6,962 nt of DNA from Alphaproteobacteria bacterium (lineage in GTDB: Bacteria; Pseudomonadota; Alphaproteobacteria; SMXP01): contig JAJFIM010000355.1 in NCBI GenBank assembly GCA_021774995.1, positions 1 to 6,962 of the forward strand. The letters are read 5' to 3'. Position 1 is the stretch's first letter. Every line of letters begins with the position of its first letter. Below are positions 6,419-6,962 of the stretch, in pieces. Position numbers and translations under genes: made by a program. The notes beneath the pieces were generated by a model. The model did no database searches. It had not been told where the DNA came from and was given only the letters and a program-made list of their open reading frames with translations.

Positions 6419-6564
6419 AGCCCTAAACTGATGTAGATTCTATCCATGACTCGCCGACGCGCGCGCCGAACCTAAATTGAACGCCTTCTTCAGGAGACTT
6501 GCCGCACCCTTCTTGTCTGCCTTAACCTCACAGCCATTCTCTGGCACGCCGAAAGACCGCAAAC

Positions 6565-6962
6565 ATGGCTCCTGGCCTGACACAAAGCGTCCCGCGCACC
6601 GCATTGATCACCGGAGCTTCTTCAGGCATTGGGGCGGCCTTTGCACTTGAGTATGCGAGAGCAGGCTGCAATCTGATCCTTCACGCCCCTCCCTGGGAAG
6701 AGGCCATCTTGACCGAGTTAAGTCGAACTCTGGCGGACCGACATGGCGTCACAACCCATACCGTAATGGCGGATCTGACCGATCCTCAAGCTCCCATGCA
6801 AATATTCAAAGAAGTTTCGGCATTAAACATCGACGTGAATATTCTTGTTAACTGCGCGGGTTTTGTCCACTACGTCCCTTTCCAGGAGGATGACTGGGCG
6901 CGGCATGAAGGCTTTTTGTTGGTGATGGTTCAAGCCGTTTGTCATATGACCCATCTATTTGC
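6565..6962 (+). CDS. Short-chain dehydrogenase/reductase, atypical active site, 3' end missing
   Basis: 132 complete codons from ATG 6565 to the window edge. The next upstream in-frame stop is at 6523 and no better start lies between; a weak GAAAG is nine bases upstream. The N-terminal half of a classical SDR is clear: TGASSGIG (16-23) for cofactor binding, ADL (69-71) contacting adenine and NCAG (96-99) where most members have NNAG. The loop after the second strand reads LILHAPPWEE (37-46) in place of the usual R-containing loop, so NADP preference is not indicated. The position equivalent to the catalytic-tetrad Asn (normally in an N-V-x-A pattern before L-T-H-L-F) appears to be Met121. The Ser-Tyr-Lys part lies outside the window. 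It is divergent from the aminotransferase operon and unlike the SDR at the left edge. The substrate is unknown. Confidence 0.85.
   Translation, partial: MAPGLTQSVPRTALITGASSGIGAAFALEYARAGCNLILHAPPWEEAILTELSRTLADRHGVTTHTVMADLTDPQAPMQIFKEVSALNIDVNILVNCAGFVHYVPFQEDDWARHEGFLLVMVQAVCHMTHLF

Noticed and set aside
6437..6442. TAGAAT on the minus strand as -10 for the aminotransferase operon
   Set aside because: It matches five of six consensus positions, but the expected -35 region is a GCGCGC-rich stretch with no consensus-like hexamer, so it was not annotated.
6436..6452. Two GANTC (CcrM methylation) sites close together in the divergent region, with another at 2594-2598
   Set aside because: The motif is short and expected by chance about every 256 bases; spacing here is not evidence of regulation.

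Overview
The window looks like chromosomal DNA of a mid-G+C alphaproteobacterium. This is an inference from protein character: an Asp-Tyr-Lys pteridine-reductase-type SDR resembling alphaproteobacterial PruA/FolM proteins, a QmcA/NfeD pair, and a class III aminotransferase with a partner kinase. No rRNA, tRNA, CRISPR array, insertion sequence or phage gene is visible. Eight protein-coding genes are present; the first and last are cut by the window edges.

Left block, minus strand (1-2384). Read in the direction of transcription, a secreted TPR-repeat protein is followed by a family-4 glycosyltransferase and then a pteridine-reductase-type SDR whose 3' end lies outside the window. The glycosyltransferase resembles, from memory, cyanobacterial UDP-glucose:tetrahydrobiopterin glucosyltransferase. 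Two adjacent genes therefore point to pterins by independent routes, which makes this a candidate pterin-reduction and pterin-glycosylation locus.

Centre, plus strand (2385-4039). A 236-base divergent intergenic region carries a perfect 12-base palindrome. It leads into a two-gene operon, qmcA (SPFH/stomatin-like membrane protein) and an NfeD-family membrane partner, whose stop and start codons abut.

Right block, minus strand (4052-6382). This is a two-gene operon: a class III PLP enzyme of the AGXT2-like/phospho-lyase group, then an aminoglycoside-phosphotransferase-fold small-molecule kinase 15 bases downstream. The pairing mirrors hydroxylysine kinase with phosphohydroxylysine phospho-lyase of animals and suggests a pathway that phosphorylates an amino alcohol or hydroxy-amino acid and then eliminates phosphate. 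The leader of the first gene can fold so that its strong Shine-Dalgarno sequence is paired.

Right edge, plus strand (6565 onward). A second, unrelated SDR begins, divergent from the kinase/aminotransferase operon, and is cut at the window end. It lacks the usual catalytic-tetrad Asn by sequence comparison.
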